Of a DNA stretch of 64,000 nt, positions 21,330 to 33,544 are shown piece after piece (the first letter of the stretch is position 1; each line of letters starts with the position of its first letter). Source of the stretch: Gautieria morchelliformis. Taxonomy: Eukaryota; Basidiomycota; Agaricomycetes; Gomphales; Gomphaceae. The notes beneath the pieces were generated by a model. That model made no database searches. It had not been told where the DNA came from and was given only the letters and a program-made list of their open reading frames with translations. Both the position numbers and the translations under genes were made by a program. The stretch is taken from positions 1 to 64,000 of the forward strand of contig WHVA01000185.1 of the NCBI GenBank assembly GCA_015179125.1, read 5' to 3'.

Positions 21330-24300
21330 GAAAAGACTTCGCATTTGTATCTAAGGAGATAGCATACAGTGCTATATCTGCATCCGACTGGTAGCCGATT
21401 CAGCGGCAACAACACACATAGCTCGAAGCGAAACGATTTCGCTAGCTATGCCGAGGACCCATCAGAAATCGAAGGATTTCACCTGATGCGGTACTACATA
21501 CACAAGGCCGAGGTACTATATACATGGAATTCAAGATCGGCGCCAAGACGAACACGATCGAGCTACGTGACGTCAAGCATGCACCAGATGCGCCGAACAA
21601 CCTTATCAGTGTAGGGCGCCTAACTGATAAGGGTAACACTGGCCACATTTTCAGGCACCGGCATCGAATTCAAAACACGCGCCGGAGTTATTTTGCACAG
21701 GGACAGAAGGCGGGGGCTATTCTGTATGAAGGCACGGGTCACTCGATCAGTCGAGGCATGGGATTTTGCCGCAGCGGCAAAGGGCGGTCATGGGACAAAT
21801 GGCACAGGATACTGGGCACGTCAACATAAATCTACAAAATGTTGAAATCTAACGATCTAGTTACTGGACTTGAGATCGACGAGTCAAACGAGCCGAGCCA
21901 GTGCAAGGCATGCATACAAGGCAAACGGCATGTGGAGCCATTCCCCAAAAGAGCCGAGGACACTGTAGAACAGGTCAGTGACCTAACAGTATCCGATGTA
22001 TGGGGGCCTGCCCAGACCGAGGACAAGGGACCATCACATGAAAAGCACTTCTATTCTTTCATGGACATCAAATCTAGGTACATGGTCATTTATTTCGGGA
22101 GCGCCAAAGATGAAGCGCTCAAGCACTTCGAGACGTACAAAGCATTCCTCGAGACCCAAACAGGCCAGAAACTGAAGGAGTTTCGCTCGGATAATGGAGG
22201 GGAATATGTCAATAAAAATTTCAAGGAATTTTGTGCAAAATATGGTATCATCATGGAGACCACAGCTCCATACTCCCCAGCCCAGAATGGAATTGCTGAA
22301 CGACTCAACCGAACCTTACTCGAGCATGCAGGGGAAATGATATTTGCCAAGAACCTACCAAAAATACTCTGGCCCGAGGCCGTGGCTTACGCGTGTTATA
22401 TCAAAAATCAATCACCCACGCAAGCGCTTGGAGATGACGCAACGCCGTTCCAGGCACTATTCAGCAAGAAGCCGAACATAGCACGTCTAGAGGAATTTGG
22501 GACAAATTGCTGGGTTATGGTGCCAGATCAACGTTGAGCCAAACTTGATCCAAAAGCAGAAGAACACATATTCGCCGGAGTAGCTGAACATGCAAAAGCC
22601 TGGAGGTATTATAATAAAGCCTCAAAGCACGTTCAAATCTCTAGAAACATTACATTTGATGAAAATTATAACCGACTCTACCCTATCCCGGATAACGACG
22701 ATGACGACACTACTACGGCACCGCTCGAGGGGGAGCACTCACCGCGCGAGCATGTGCCGGACCCGATCCCATCTACCCCGCAGATGTCATCACCCCAGAC
22801 AACACCCGTTCCTGATCCACCTGAACAAGCGCCAGCTCCACAGATCCGACGGAGCGCGCATATCACACAAAGACCGGATTACCGGAAGCTGAATGATTCA
22901 GGACGCACCGAGCAGGTTTACATAACGAGAGAAATCATTACTGAACCCGAGAATTACAGAGCGGCGGTATCACGTGAGGATGCGCCGATCTGGGAGAAAG
23001 CGATGGAAATTGAAATGGATCAACATAAGACACTAGGAACGTGGGAATTAACAGAACTACCACCCGGACGAGTAGCCATCGGTTGCTGATGGGTATACGC
23101 TGTCAAAACACAACCGGATGGACAATTTGACAAAGCGAAAGCAAGGGTTGTGGCTCAAGGATTCACACAGAGGCCAGGGATGGATTACTACGAGATAACT
23201 TCACCTGTGGTCAAGTTCGATTCACTACGTGTTCTATTAGCCATCGCAAACACACTCGATTGGGAAATCGAAATGATGGAGGTCAAAGGCGCCTATCTCA
23301 ATTCAACCATAGATGAGGAGATCTACATGCGTCAGCCCGACGGTTTTGATGATGGATCTGGACGTGTTCTAAGAATACACAGAGCGCTCTATGGACTCAA
23401 GCAGTTGGGACGAGCTTGGCATCAGCGCTTATGCAAATCACTACTCGATCTCGGCTTTCATCAAAGTACAGCCGATGAATGTGTCTACATCAGACAAGAC
23501 AAGGACACAATCAAAGTCATATCAGTATACGTAGACGACTTCGGATTATTTTCTGACTCCCAAGGAAGGATGGTTAAGCTCAAAGGGGAGCCTCATGGAA
23601 AATTCCCCTTAACAGATTTAGGAGAAATGAAGCCAATCTTGGGAATTAGAGTTGAGAGGAATAGGGATGAGGGAACACTGATCATGTCTCAAGGACATTA
23701 CATCGACATCATACTCGATCGATTCAACATGGCTACGGCACATTCCGTATCTACACCTCTACACAAAATGATCAAACTCACAACACCCATGGACTCAACA
23801 GGTCCAACTGCCGAAGTACCCTACACTAAAGCAATCGGATCGCTGATGTATGCAGCACTCAGCACGCGACCCGACTTGGCTTTTACCATACAACATCTGA
23901 GCCAATTCACTACTACTTACGGAGCCGAGCACTGGACGGCGATCAAGCACGCGCTCAGGTACCTCAAGGGGTCACGTGATGACGACATAACCTTCCGACG
24001 AGACGCTGGTCTCGGCCTCGAAATATTCGTTGACTCGGACTATGCTAATAGAACCGATGCACTGTCTATTAGTGGCTATGTAGCTATACTAGGAGGGGGA
24101 GCCATCGCATGGAGCTCGAAGAAGCAGCGAATGATCGCGTTATCTACTATGGAGGCCGAATACATGGCACTTACTGAGGGCGCCAAGCAATTGATCTGGC
24201 TAAGGCGCTGGAGCTAGGAATAGATCAAGCCCAGCCCGCGTCACTTCGATCAGACAATCTAGGCGCCATTACACTATCGCATGACACAACGTATCATGCG

Positions 24301-24480
24301 CGTACCAAACGTATCAATGTTGCATATCACTTCATCTGTGAGAAAGTGGCCTCTCACGAGGCATCACTTACGTACGTACCAACGAAGGAGAACGTAGCGG
24401 ACATATTTACGAAAGCACTGGATTTGCACCAACATAGGTATTTATTAGGGAAATTAGGATTTTGCCGAAGGGACTTCTCG
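21330..24480 (+). pseudogene. Copia protease-integrase-RT-RNase H region, broken
   Basis: A protease motif, ADSAATTHI, lies near 21390 out of frame with its surroundings. Integrase reads from about 21839 with the zinc-binding CKACIQGK, core residues in SFMDIKSRY, FRSDNGGEY and NGIAERLNRT, and ends at TGA 22536-22538. RT reads from 22754 with a second stop, TGA at 23087-23089, where the copy at 518-520 has CGA. YVDD is near 23528. RNase H shows FVDSDYANR and EAEYMAL, then a frameshift near 24205; the tail reads LRSDNLGAITL and DIFTKAL. The stops at CGA-like positions suggest CpG decay. Confidence 0.85.
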
Positions 24481-24482
24481 CT

Positions 24483-24491
24483 GAGGGGGAG
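24483..24491 (+). promoter_or_regulatory. Copia polypurine tract
   Basis: The run GAGGGGGAG lies immediately before the 3' LTR TGTTAG. Purine runs in this position prime plus-strand DNA synthesis. Confidence 0.8.
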
Positions 24492-24715
24492 TGTTAGTAA
24501 TCGGGACGATGACACCGCCAAGGCAGAGCCGGCACGCACTTAGCCGGAAGTTTGAGATTGCTCTTGACCCTGGGTTGCTGGTGCACCGGCATCGCATCGG
24601 CACAGCAGCTCGAAGATATTAGTAATACAATGGACTTCATATTTTGTATATAAAGGCAGGATGATCTCAAGTAGATCGTAGAATAACAGTTTATTATTCA
24701 CTCCTTTGTTCCACA
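24492..24715 (+). repeat. Copia 3' LTR
   Basis: It matches the 5' LTR from TGTTAGTAATCGGGACGATG to TTCCACA with substitutions (GAAGTTTGAGATTGC versus GGAGGTTCGAGATCGC, mostly C/T changes) and a diverged middle. TTGTATATAAAGG is the TATA-like region. Confidence 0.9.
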
Positions 24716-24800
24716 GGCCCTGAGTCCTAACGTCAAGGAACGGAATGGGAATGGTGTCACACTACTCACAACGCTGTTGTCACATTTTGCTAGATGTGAC

Positions 24801-26396
24801 TAGTGTTCTCCGGGCTTGGGCTCAGGCCCGGGCTTGGAATTTGATGAGCCGAGAGCAACCTGGCCATTCGCACGGCGTCCATGGACACGTCCATAGACGT
24901 GTCCATGGACCTGGTAACCCTAATTCCTTAGTAAGATGCGTGTACATGTGGGGGATGACAATAATAGATACATACCATTGCCTCACACAGGCGACTCGGG
25001 AACTGGACCGCGTCGTTCCCCATAACGTCGCACTCGCTGTTCGTTGGATACACGTCGGCCCTGAGCTCATCGCCCGCCCCAACGAGCCACCTTAAGCCCG
25101 CGTTTGGAAAACGTTCCTCACAGCGACTGTGTCTCGGAAGGCTTCCCTGTACGACACATCGCACCGGCCCAGATCCCCATGTTATTTTCACATACGACAT
25201 TCCCTCACCTGCGTCCTTTGCCGCCTTTTCTCCTGGCCCAACAGCGTCTGCTTTCAGTCCTGGTAGAGACGCCTGAGCTAGCTGAGCTTCCATTTGACAT
25301 TCTCATAACCTTCGTAGACCTTATTTGACACGTCAAGCCACGTCTCATGTGGAACCAACACTCCCAGATCACCGATCCCCCCAACACACTGCCATTGCTT
25401 CATGCGCGACGCGTTAGATATCACTGATGAACTCAGCAAGGTGTTGTGGGAGACATTGCAGGGTTGCGGAACCAGAGGACAATATGAACAAATGGCTCAC
25501 GAAGAGGTCATTACAGCCAGGATACCGAGGCCCCAGCTACCGTATGTGGAATGCCTCTCAAATATGTCTCGTGAGTCCGCACTGTCGTCCATCTGTCCGC
25601 CGAGCCCACTGTTCTGCGATCTAGTTTAATCACACTTGCCGTGCAAACACAGCTTTGACAATCATAATGCACCATGCTCGCGTTTCTACGCCCCCCTCTC
25701 GTTCTTATTCGATGGCTTCAGCTGTTTGGCTGAATAAACTGCTCAAGGGAGGCATCTCCTTGGGAATCGCCATCTCTCAAATAGAGAAACTACATCATAC
25801 ACATCCGACTGTGAAACCTAGTGGCCATCTCGTAACAGTTCTATGCAGGTTCCTACCTCACCCATGTCTGCAAATTATGCCCTAGGCCAATGGATATACC
25901 GTTTCCGACGAGTGGGTCAGTGTTTAGCGATGATTGTTGGAAATTGGTCGTAACGGGTTACTGGGACTCAGTTGTCGTTTATTGGTTCAAATAGTGAATG
26001 GGACGACACGATGGTTCACTTGCATCCAAATGGCCGCAGTCAAAGGGAGGGAAAGACAAAATTTTTAATCCAGCGGGTAGTATTACACAATTGGTCTAGA
26101 TATGGGCATGGACATGTGGCAGACATCGTAATATCCTCGCGGTAAAAAGGGGGCATATGAAAATATTTTAGTTCGGCTGCCTGATACCCATCTGTCTATA
26201 TATGGCAGATATGGACGTGTTCTGGTGGTTCATGGGTGGGCGTGGTTTGTGGGGTTCAGTGGGCGTTGAGATAACATGACTTTATGTTTTAGGGTTTGTG
26301 GGTCCATGGATGCGTCCATAGACCGGGTGTGAGCAGCCGGGCCTTTCTGGACGAGCCCGAGCCTGTCCAGGCCCAGCCCGAGCCCGGAAGACACTA
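24801..26396. mobile_element. hAT-like non-autonomous element, 8-bp TSD
   Basis: The 8-bp direct repeat GATGTGAC flanks the element (24793-24800 and 26397-26404). The termini are inverted: TAGTGTTCTCCGGGCTTGGGC at the left and, on the opposite strand, TAGTGTCTTCCGGGCTCGGGC at the right. Similarity inside continues for more than 100 bp, with matching CCATGGAC words and an AACCCTAA near each inner edge. An 8-bp TSD and a TAG start fit the hAT superfamily. No transposase was recognised inside; short ORFs at 25402-25629 and 25655-25885 show no known domain. Confidence 0.85.
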
Positions 26397-26404
26397 GATG
26401 TGAC

Positions 26405-27540
26405 AGGCCGAATTAGTTGGCCTATGACCATTCGCAGAGGAAAACCAACGTACCCAGTTCACCAGGACGCCAGCTGCGCCGTTAGCAAAAGCTCACCTGG
26501 CACAGTACACCATTAAGACGTAAGCAGTCTAACCGTTGATCCGTTAGCTTGGATGCCGTTTCCCTGAAGTGCGAGTGAATGCCCTCGAAGAGGGGACAGA
26601 TAATGTCCTGTGGGTTAAGGTACGTACGTGCTCCACTTATTCTATCCTTGTATCATATTGTATTGATATGTCGTTTTTGTTTAGGAAAGGGTCATCACGC
26701 AGGACGAGATTGTTGAGAGCGTGGTGGTAGGTTATACACTGTGGTAGTCTTCTCACGTTCATGGCCTCCCCAGGACAGTGCAACCAGCCTTCTGCGGTGG
26801 TCTATCCACCGTCCTAAACGTGGCTGGTATGTTCGAGTCCGATCCCTATCCTTCCCACCAGGCACATTCATTCCTCTCATTCTGCCAGCCCCAAAGCCAC
26901 CCCCAGCTTCTGTGACTGTGGGGACTATACCGACCATTAGGACACCTGAGCATCTCGATGGAGCACTCACGTTTTCAGTACGCACTTCTCAGCCTACACC
27001 GCAGAAAGCGTCACCAGGCGAAGTGCGCATCCATGTTAACACGCACTCCTACCCGCCTACACCACCTGTTGCACCATCACCGTCTTCAACTCAGACCCTT
27101 TCTGTACCGTCTCCTCATGAAATCAAAGCAAAACTACACGCAATCACGCCCCAGAGTCCCACCACTGTCACACATTTCGTCTTCTACCCTTCCTTACCCC
27201 TTCCTACATCCATTACCTTGTCTCCAGCTCCATTTGCTTTCTTTTCTCACGTGTTAGTTTACATCTCACCGTCCCTTCATATTCGATCGACGGCGTGATT
27301 TACGCTCGCGCCCTCCTCGCCCCAGGTGGGAAATATGGCTGTGCCACTCTCAACCTTCATGGACCACACGCCAACGTCCTTCGTACTTACTACGGGCTTG
27401 CTTGAGATCAACAAGGGGATTGAGCGCCAGCTGGGTGTTGATCCTGGGTTTTGGGTAGCAGTTGCGCTGGCATACCTCGAATTTTTGACAGAGAGAGACG
27501 TGAGTGAGACATGTGGTGGCGCAAATCATAGTTGATGTCA
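26405..27540 (+). other. Possible exons of an unrecognised gene
   Basis: Two small blocks, EVRVNALEEGTDNVLWVK near 26565-26620 and ERVITQDEIVESV near 26686-26725, join across a plausible intron (GTACGT ... TTTAG). Farther on is a Pro/Ser/Thr-rich frame (26741-27298) and a frame with TTGLLEINKGIERQL and GFWVAVALAYLEFL (27326-27535). They may be parts of one gene, but no family was recognised and the joins are uncertain. Confidence 0.25.
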
Positions 27541-28785
27541 TTTCTGTTATGAATGCACAACTAAAGCTATGCCACCCAACATTCATCACTCTAACACGCT
27601 GATATACTACGAAAACATCATCTCAACTCTATGGACCACTGTGGAACACTTTCCTTATTTGGACGTTGCAAGTCGTACACATGTTACGACTTTGTATGTC
27701 ACACTGTCACACTGTCACACTGTGACGCCCAGCGTGCACACCGCGGCCACCCCAGCGCTAAACTGTCACGAACCAGTCCCAACACATCTCATCATGCACA
27801 CACGCACTACCAAGCCCACCAAGCACACATACAAATATCACCAAACCAATAATATCATCACAGCACTGTGGAGCCAAGTTGAGCCAATCCCACATGCTAC
27901 AGGTCACGTGTGCACGTGATCCGATCAAGGAACGTGACACGCTGAGGTGACCCTGCGTGTGTCTCGACCTTTTCTCCTACTCTCCTTCATTCCTCATTCC
28001 CCATTCACCATTATACTATACACATCACATTCCACACACATGTCCCTCCTACTCCTAATACTCAAACCATATGCCAGTTACCCCATACAATGTTTCTCTT
28101 GTTCCCATCTCATAACACACCAAGAACGCCAAGTTCTTTTCTTGATAGTTAAATACTCGACTTTGTACACTGCAGTAAAACCGTGAAACAGTTAATCACT
28201 CACTTCTTTTGCGCTCTATAGCTATCAGCTTCAGTCAGTATTGTTGTAAGACGCATGTGCCTTGTTACATGTGCAAACACCCTACTTTCTCAAGCACTTC
28301 TCGATTCGACTCTTATTACGAGTTTGAATCAGATTTCTACTAGCTATCTGCGACACCACAACCAACAAGAATTTCCTATCAATACACAGTCTTTTCTCGC
28401 GGCCGCGAACAGGTGATGTGACGGTGACGGAATAAGTCATATGGGCGGCGAGTTCTTGGAGGTTCAGGTAATTGTTCGTTGTTCGCAATATCTGTAGAAC
28501 ATCTCACAAGAGCCAAATGTCACTCTGTCTCAAAGCTGTTGCAGCGTATTCAGAAGTAGAAATGTCCAGCCCTCTATTTTATTCCATCACAATTAATCTA
28601 TTTTCCATACTTGAACTCATCTGAGTGTTCAGTGTTACTGGTGATTGGATTTATCCACATCCCGATTCGTCTCATTCCCAGCAAGTAATAATATGAGCGT
28701 AAAAAGATACTTATCCGTCAATCAAAATTTAGAATGAAGCGCGGTGAGTTTAGGAGCTTTTGGCAGGTCTGCGTATACTCGTCAT
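27541..28785. other. No supported gene
   Basis: AT-rich sequence with a short CACACTGT tandem near 27702-27722. Frames are short and show no domain. Confidence 0.4.
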
Positions 28786-30258
28786 GTCATGACGCGTTTA
28801 TTTCCCATACTCAGAAGCTCAGTTTTCCTATTTTCTCACCCCACCTTCGTGTTCGTTCCGATCACCATTGTCGTGTTCGGCATCCAATTCTCGCTGTTCG
28901 TGCCAACTACCATAGCCATGCCGTGAAACGCACGATCGACGTCTTGGGACTGACTCGGCAGTCATCACTGGGCCTACCACCTCCTCTGCTCGACCCTCTT
29001 CCGATGGTGTTCTGATAGTTGGGTTGTCATGACCTGTGTATTTCCTGCACCTTGGTATCCCCATTTTCCCTTTCGCTACTCCTCCGAAGTGTTCGCTCGG
29101 CTTCACCCTCCACCTCGACCTCTCCTCCCATGTCACTTCTGTTCGCCCTTCCTTGCATTTCGCCGAACGGCTATTCGCTGCTCGCATCATTCGCCAGCAG
29201 GCACACCATCAAATACGATTTACACCATTCACCCGGCATGATGGTTCATCATTAACCCCATCGTCTTCTTAAATCCAACCCCATTGGGCGTTCATATGGT
29301 CAAAGTATGTTCGCAGGACATCCCTTCCATAGGTCATGCGGAATCTTTTAGGAATAATATATCAGATATATCAGAACAGATATATTTGATGACTCAGGGA
29401 GTGGGAATCCTTCGTGCACCCCTGTGCACGGTATATGCGCGAGCTGACTAAGCTCTGTGGGGTGAGTGCGTCACTGATTGATTTAGGTCACGTGACTGAG
29501 CCGAGTAAGAAACAGGTGAGAACAGAGGAACAAGAGGTCCGAAGCTTTCTCTTTCGGAACAGTATAGTGCAGCCAGTTATAGTAGACTCTCAACAAAGAA
29601 TTAGAGAAATCTATCAAGAAATGAGCTCTGTAACTATCAAACAAGTCTACAGTTACTTCAGGAGGTGAAACAGCAATTCTGGATTGTTCTGGATAATATT
29701 CTGGATGTTTTTGTTTGTACATTTATGGTAGCTACTTATACTAAAATAGTAGTGACTACCAGTGTTCAAGATAGTGATAGAATGGGCCAGGATAATGTGG
29801 AAATGCTCCACAGGCTGCATACAGCTGTGGGGCAGGAACAATGATGGGGATACTTGTCCTACTGACAAGTATCTAAGCTGGGACCTTGGAGCAATGTACA
29901 AAGCCCCTTTCAACATGTAATACAGCTCGTAATCAGTGGAGCTGGTCAGGGGAATAGAATAGAACAGAATCTTTGTGTGTCCTGTGCTGTGTGCCTACAG
30001 CAACCTTGGCAAGGCATTTGCCATCTCTGTACCTGGGACTATTAGTCCCATAGCAATATTTCTTCTGACCAGGTCCCAGGTGCCTGCTTTCCAGGGCAGG
30101 CACTGCTACTGGTGCATAGATTATTTCTCCCAGATGTTATCTCAGTTAGATGATTGTATAGACCTTAGAATACTGTGTGATATAGCTATCTGATTTATTC
30201 TAACAGAATCAACCCAGTAGACCAAGAGTCCGTGCAGGGTAGCATGTATGCGGGTCCC
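28786..30258. repeat. Segmental repeat S1 (interrupted by a solo LTR)
   Basis: The sequence 28786-29345 plus 30206-30258 matches 44482-45093 almost continuously. The copy at 44482 has no LTR between the two halves and so gives the empty site. The right end of the match, TGCGGGTCCC at 30249-30258, is exactly where gypsy copy 1 begins. The repeat's identity is unknown. Confidence 0.85.
29346..30205 (-). mobile_element. Solo LTR, about 860 bp, TSD GAATC
   Basis: GAATC occurs at 29341-29345 and 30206-30210, and the empty paralogous site at 45040-45044 has it once. On the minus strand the insert begins TGTTAGAATAAATC and ends TATTCCTAAAA, so the terminal CA is degenerate. It carries AGTATAAGTAGC as a TATA-like region and several short hairpins. 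It is related to the remnant at 1750-2310. No internal retrotransposon genes are present. A MITE is the alternative, but the length and the TATA box favour an LTR. Confidence 0.75.
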
Positions 30259-31477
30259 ATCGAGCCGAAGAGGTCGAGTAGCCTCGTCCTGAGTGGTGAT
30301 GCGACCCCTTTGACCCGGGGCACAAGGGCCTTCAACCACATCCAGACGTCCATGTCGTCTAGGTTGAAGGTGCCATCCGCGTTGTCACGGATGGCGGAGG
30401 GGATTCCTTCAGGGTTGTGTATCCAACCCTTCAGGATGGCCGCGATATCGTGCGGGGTACCGCCTGCTATCACGAGACAATCCCTTTTGGGATTGCGAGC
30501 GCGTTGCTCACGCTCGATGTGTTTGAAGACGCCGATCATCTCACGCGTACACGCGATCTGTGGCGTTTCTTTTGCCCGCGCTATGAGTTCGACGAATTGG
30601 GGTTCGTTGAGCAGGCAGACGTCGTACCATTGGGTACGACGTTGTTGGGCCTTTCCTACCGGTCGCGGTAGGAGGCCCGTCTCGGAGATCGGTGGATCTC
30701 AGAGTGGGATGAGCCTTCCCTCCCCCAGGTAGGGAGGATGAACTGACTCAACTGTCCCCGCCGGCGGGGGTAGGGCCACGCCAGGCCCGATGTAGTGGGC
30801 CTCGACCTGTGCTATCCGCCGCTGAAGGGCGGGGTCGTGGATGGTGTGCGACGATGACGCCGCAAGGTAAGCGCTAATTGCGCTTTCCTTCGCCATGGCT
30901 AGCCCATTGGCGGTGTGAAGGGAGCCGCGCAATTTCTTGCGCTTTTTCTTTGGCTGCTCTGCCAGCCCCTGTGCCCGTTCAGGGTCGTACGTCTTCCAGA
31001 CGGACGAGTCGGAAGGTGCGCTCTGCCATTCCATTGTTGTCGTGGTCGGCGTCGGCGCCGATCCTTGATCCTGGCGCGCTCGGTTACGAGCATGTCGTCG
31101 CGGTCCTCGACCGCGCGTTCTAGTTCCTTGACCTCCTTTTTGAGGTCATTGACGTCCCGGAGGGCCTCTTCTCACGCATCACGCGCGATGCCCCTTGGGA
31201 GCCATCCCCACGCCGCATCGACGGCGTTGCCGATGTCCTCGTCCCGCAGTTTAACCTTGTGGGTGCCTGTCGCTGCCCTTAGGTGCACAGCATAGTCCGC
31301 GCACGTTGCGCAATCATCCGGGTGGACGATGGCGAGGGCGTCCTCCCATCCCACGATCATCCAATTCTCCTGGTCTATCGGAGCACGGAGAATGTCAGCG
31401 GCCCCTTGTCTCGGGGCCGTTGTCCGCGTTGTGGACGTTGACGTGTCAACGTCCATCCCATCTCTGGGGGGCATCAT
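30259..31477 (-). pseudogene. Gypsy ORF3, copy 1 (N-terminal two-thirds)
   Basis: The frame starts MMPPRDGMDVD at 31477, about 120 bp after the integrase stop, on the same strand. It contains WMIVGWEDALAIVHPDDC with CATC, a heptad-rich coiled coil (DLKKEVKELERAVEDRDD near 31130), a basic patch (PKKKRKKLRG near 30940), then AKESAISAYLAASSSHT and RNPKRDCLVIAGGTP. A TGA at 31172-31174 replaces the CGA seen in copy 2, and a frame change follows near 31060. The sequence ends where the element is truncated. No RNase H, protease, signal peptide or membrane span is visible, so it is not a classical envelope. Confidence 0.75.
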
Positions 31478-31600
31478 CTTCGTGGGTAGATGATGGTGGT
31501 GGTTGCTTCCAAGAAGCGATGCGCCCTTGGAAAGATCCGAGGTGAAAATTTAACCGCGCTGTGGCCGGCGCGTCACGTGGTCTGCACGTGACAGACGCGT

Positions 31601-33544
31601 CTAGCGGCGTCTGGGGAGGTCGCGTGGCTTGCCCACCCCCCGAAGCTCTAGATAGCTATCTAGGGCTTCAAGGTCCTTGCAGGACGACATGGGTTCCCAT
31701 GTCACGTTGCCTAGGGTCCAACGGACCTGGAATTCCAGGTCCGTTGAGTTTATCCATCGATGTGCGATAATCTCGTCGACGAGCCACTCCTCGTCGTCAT
31801 TTGCCCCGAAGTCATAAAATGACTTGGCCTCACGACGAGGGAATAATTCGTTGGTGTTAGCTTCGTATCGCCGTACGAGGCTGGAATGGAAGACTGGTGC
31901 AATGCGATGGCTTTTCAGCTCGTCGGGAAGATCGAGGGTCACCGTCGAGGCGTCGTTGTGGGCCTCCATGACGCGGTACGGTCCGATGTACCGCGGGACT
32001 AGTTTTCTGGCTCTTCCTTTCGGGAGAGTTAGGTTTTGTGTCGAGAGGTAGACGCGGTCGTTGGCCGGGTACCTGTCGCTCGCCATACGTTTCTTATTTG
32101 CGTGAAACGTTTGCGTCACTCGATGCTCTATGATTGCATTGTGTGCCGCCATCAGGTTCCATTTTGCCTGATGTGCGAACTGGGCCACCCCCTTGAACGG
32201 GGTGTCCGCGGCTATGGGGAGGTCTATCCGCGGCATATAGCCGTGGTTCAGCTCAAAGGGTGCGAACCCTGTGGTTGCACTGATGTTGCTGTTGAGGGTG
32301 ACCTCAACCATTGGGCATTTCACTGCCCAATCCTTCTGATCGTCTCTGACGACCGCGCGCAATATCTGGCCGATTGAGCGGTTTGCCCGCTCGGTTGCTC
32401 CATCCGTTTGTGGATGGAAGGCAGTTGACATGAGGAGCTTAGTCCCCATGAGTCGCTGGAGCTCACGCCAGAAGATCGACGTGAACTTTGAGTCTCTGTC
32501 CGAGACGATGGAGTCGGGAACTCCGTGCAGTCGGATGACCTCTTTTAGAAACAGCCAGGCTACTCCCTTGGCTGACACGCTCGTCGTGGTTGGCACGAGG
32601 TGTACGAGCGACGTTAGTCGGTCGATGACTACCATCAGGTAGTCGCAGTCGTTGGATTTGCGCAGGGGCCCCATGAAGTCGATGCCAATCGACTGCCACG
32701 GCTTATCCGGAATGGGTAGGCTGTGCAGTAGGCCTTTGGGCCATTGTGGCCCGGTTTTCGTCATCTGGCACTTCGCGCACGATGTGCAGAATGCTTCGAT
32801 GTCTGGGTTCATGCCCGGCCACCAATATGCTCTTCGAGCGTAGTTCGAAGTCTTCAGATGGCCGTAGTGGCCGACTATCTGATGTGCCCGATCGATGATA
32901 ATTTCGATCAGCTTCCTTCCCCCTTGAAGAGCAGAGCGGGGGATGGCAATGACGTCTCTCTTGAGCTGATTCTTAGTCAAGATCAGCCCGTCCCGGATTC
33001 CGAATCTCGGGTGCGCGTCCGGGTGCGCCATGATCTTTGTGAACATGGCGTCCCTATGGTACACGTCTCGTAGGACCTTAGACAGGTCTACGCCTTGCTC
33101 GACGATCCGGCGCAGGGGTGTGCCGTCATTTCCTGCGGCGATGGCTCTGACGTCATTTCCTGCGGCGATGGCTCTGACGTCATTTCCTGGGGCGATGGCT
33201 CTGACGTCATCGTCGTCGTCGCTGGACGTGGCGACGTTCGCGGGCTCTAGTGAGCCCTCGTTTAATGTGGCGGCTTCCGTTACTCTCGCCTCTGTCTTCT
33301 CGGCGAGGCGTTTAGAGCGTCTTGTCGCTGCTGTTCGCAGCTCGACATACCGGTCGGTGGGCAATAACTCACCGTCCGGATCTAAACGTGCATCCGCGTT
33401 CACGAAGACGTGGTCCGGGTGATTGTCATCACTCGTGTCGTTCTCATAGTAGCGCGACAGGCAGTCCGCTACCTTGTTCTCTACACCGTCAACATGAACG
33501 GTGTTGAAATTGAACCGGGAGAGAAACTCCCACCATCTGACCTG
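31601..33544 (-). pseudogene. Gypsy integrase with chromodomain, copy 1
   Basis: The frame follows RNase H after a TGA at 33545-33547 that copy 2 lacks. It shows the HHCC zinc module (HQIVGHYGHLKTSNY ... CTSCAKC), catalytic residues in IDFMGPL, VSDRDSKF and TDGATERANRS, a GPY-like YIGPYRVME segment, and a C-terminal chromodomain (EEWLVDEIIAHRW ... VTWEPMSSC). Chromodomains target chromoviruses to marked chromatin by family knowledge. Near its start are three tandem VRAIAAGND units. The catalytic triad is intact here, unlike in copy 2. Confidence 0.85.
33125..33205 (-). repeat. 27-bp coding tandem repeat, three units
   Basis: Three consecutive 27-bp units beginning GTCATTTCCTG(C/G)GGCG each encode VRAIAAGND or its variant in the linker before integrase. 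Gypsy copy 2 has one unit at the same place. Confidence 0.95.

Larger units (their letters stand above)
20222..24715 (+). mobile_element. Ty1/copia LTR retrotransposon, complete but decayed
   Basis: The element has two similar LTRs, gag, integrase before RT (copia order), RNase H and a polypurine tract just before the 3' LTR. The bases flanking the LTRs (CGACC and GGCCC) do not form a target duplication, and the LTRs differ at many sites, so it is old or rearranged. Stops and frameshifts break every domain. The fragment at 1-1294 belongs to the same family. Confidence 0.9.
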
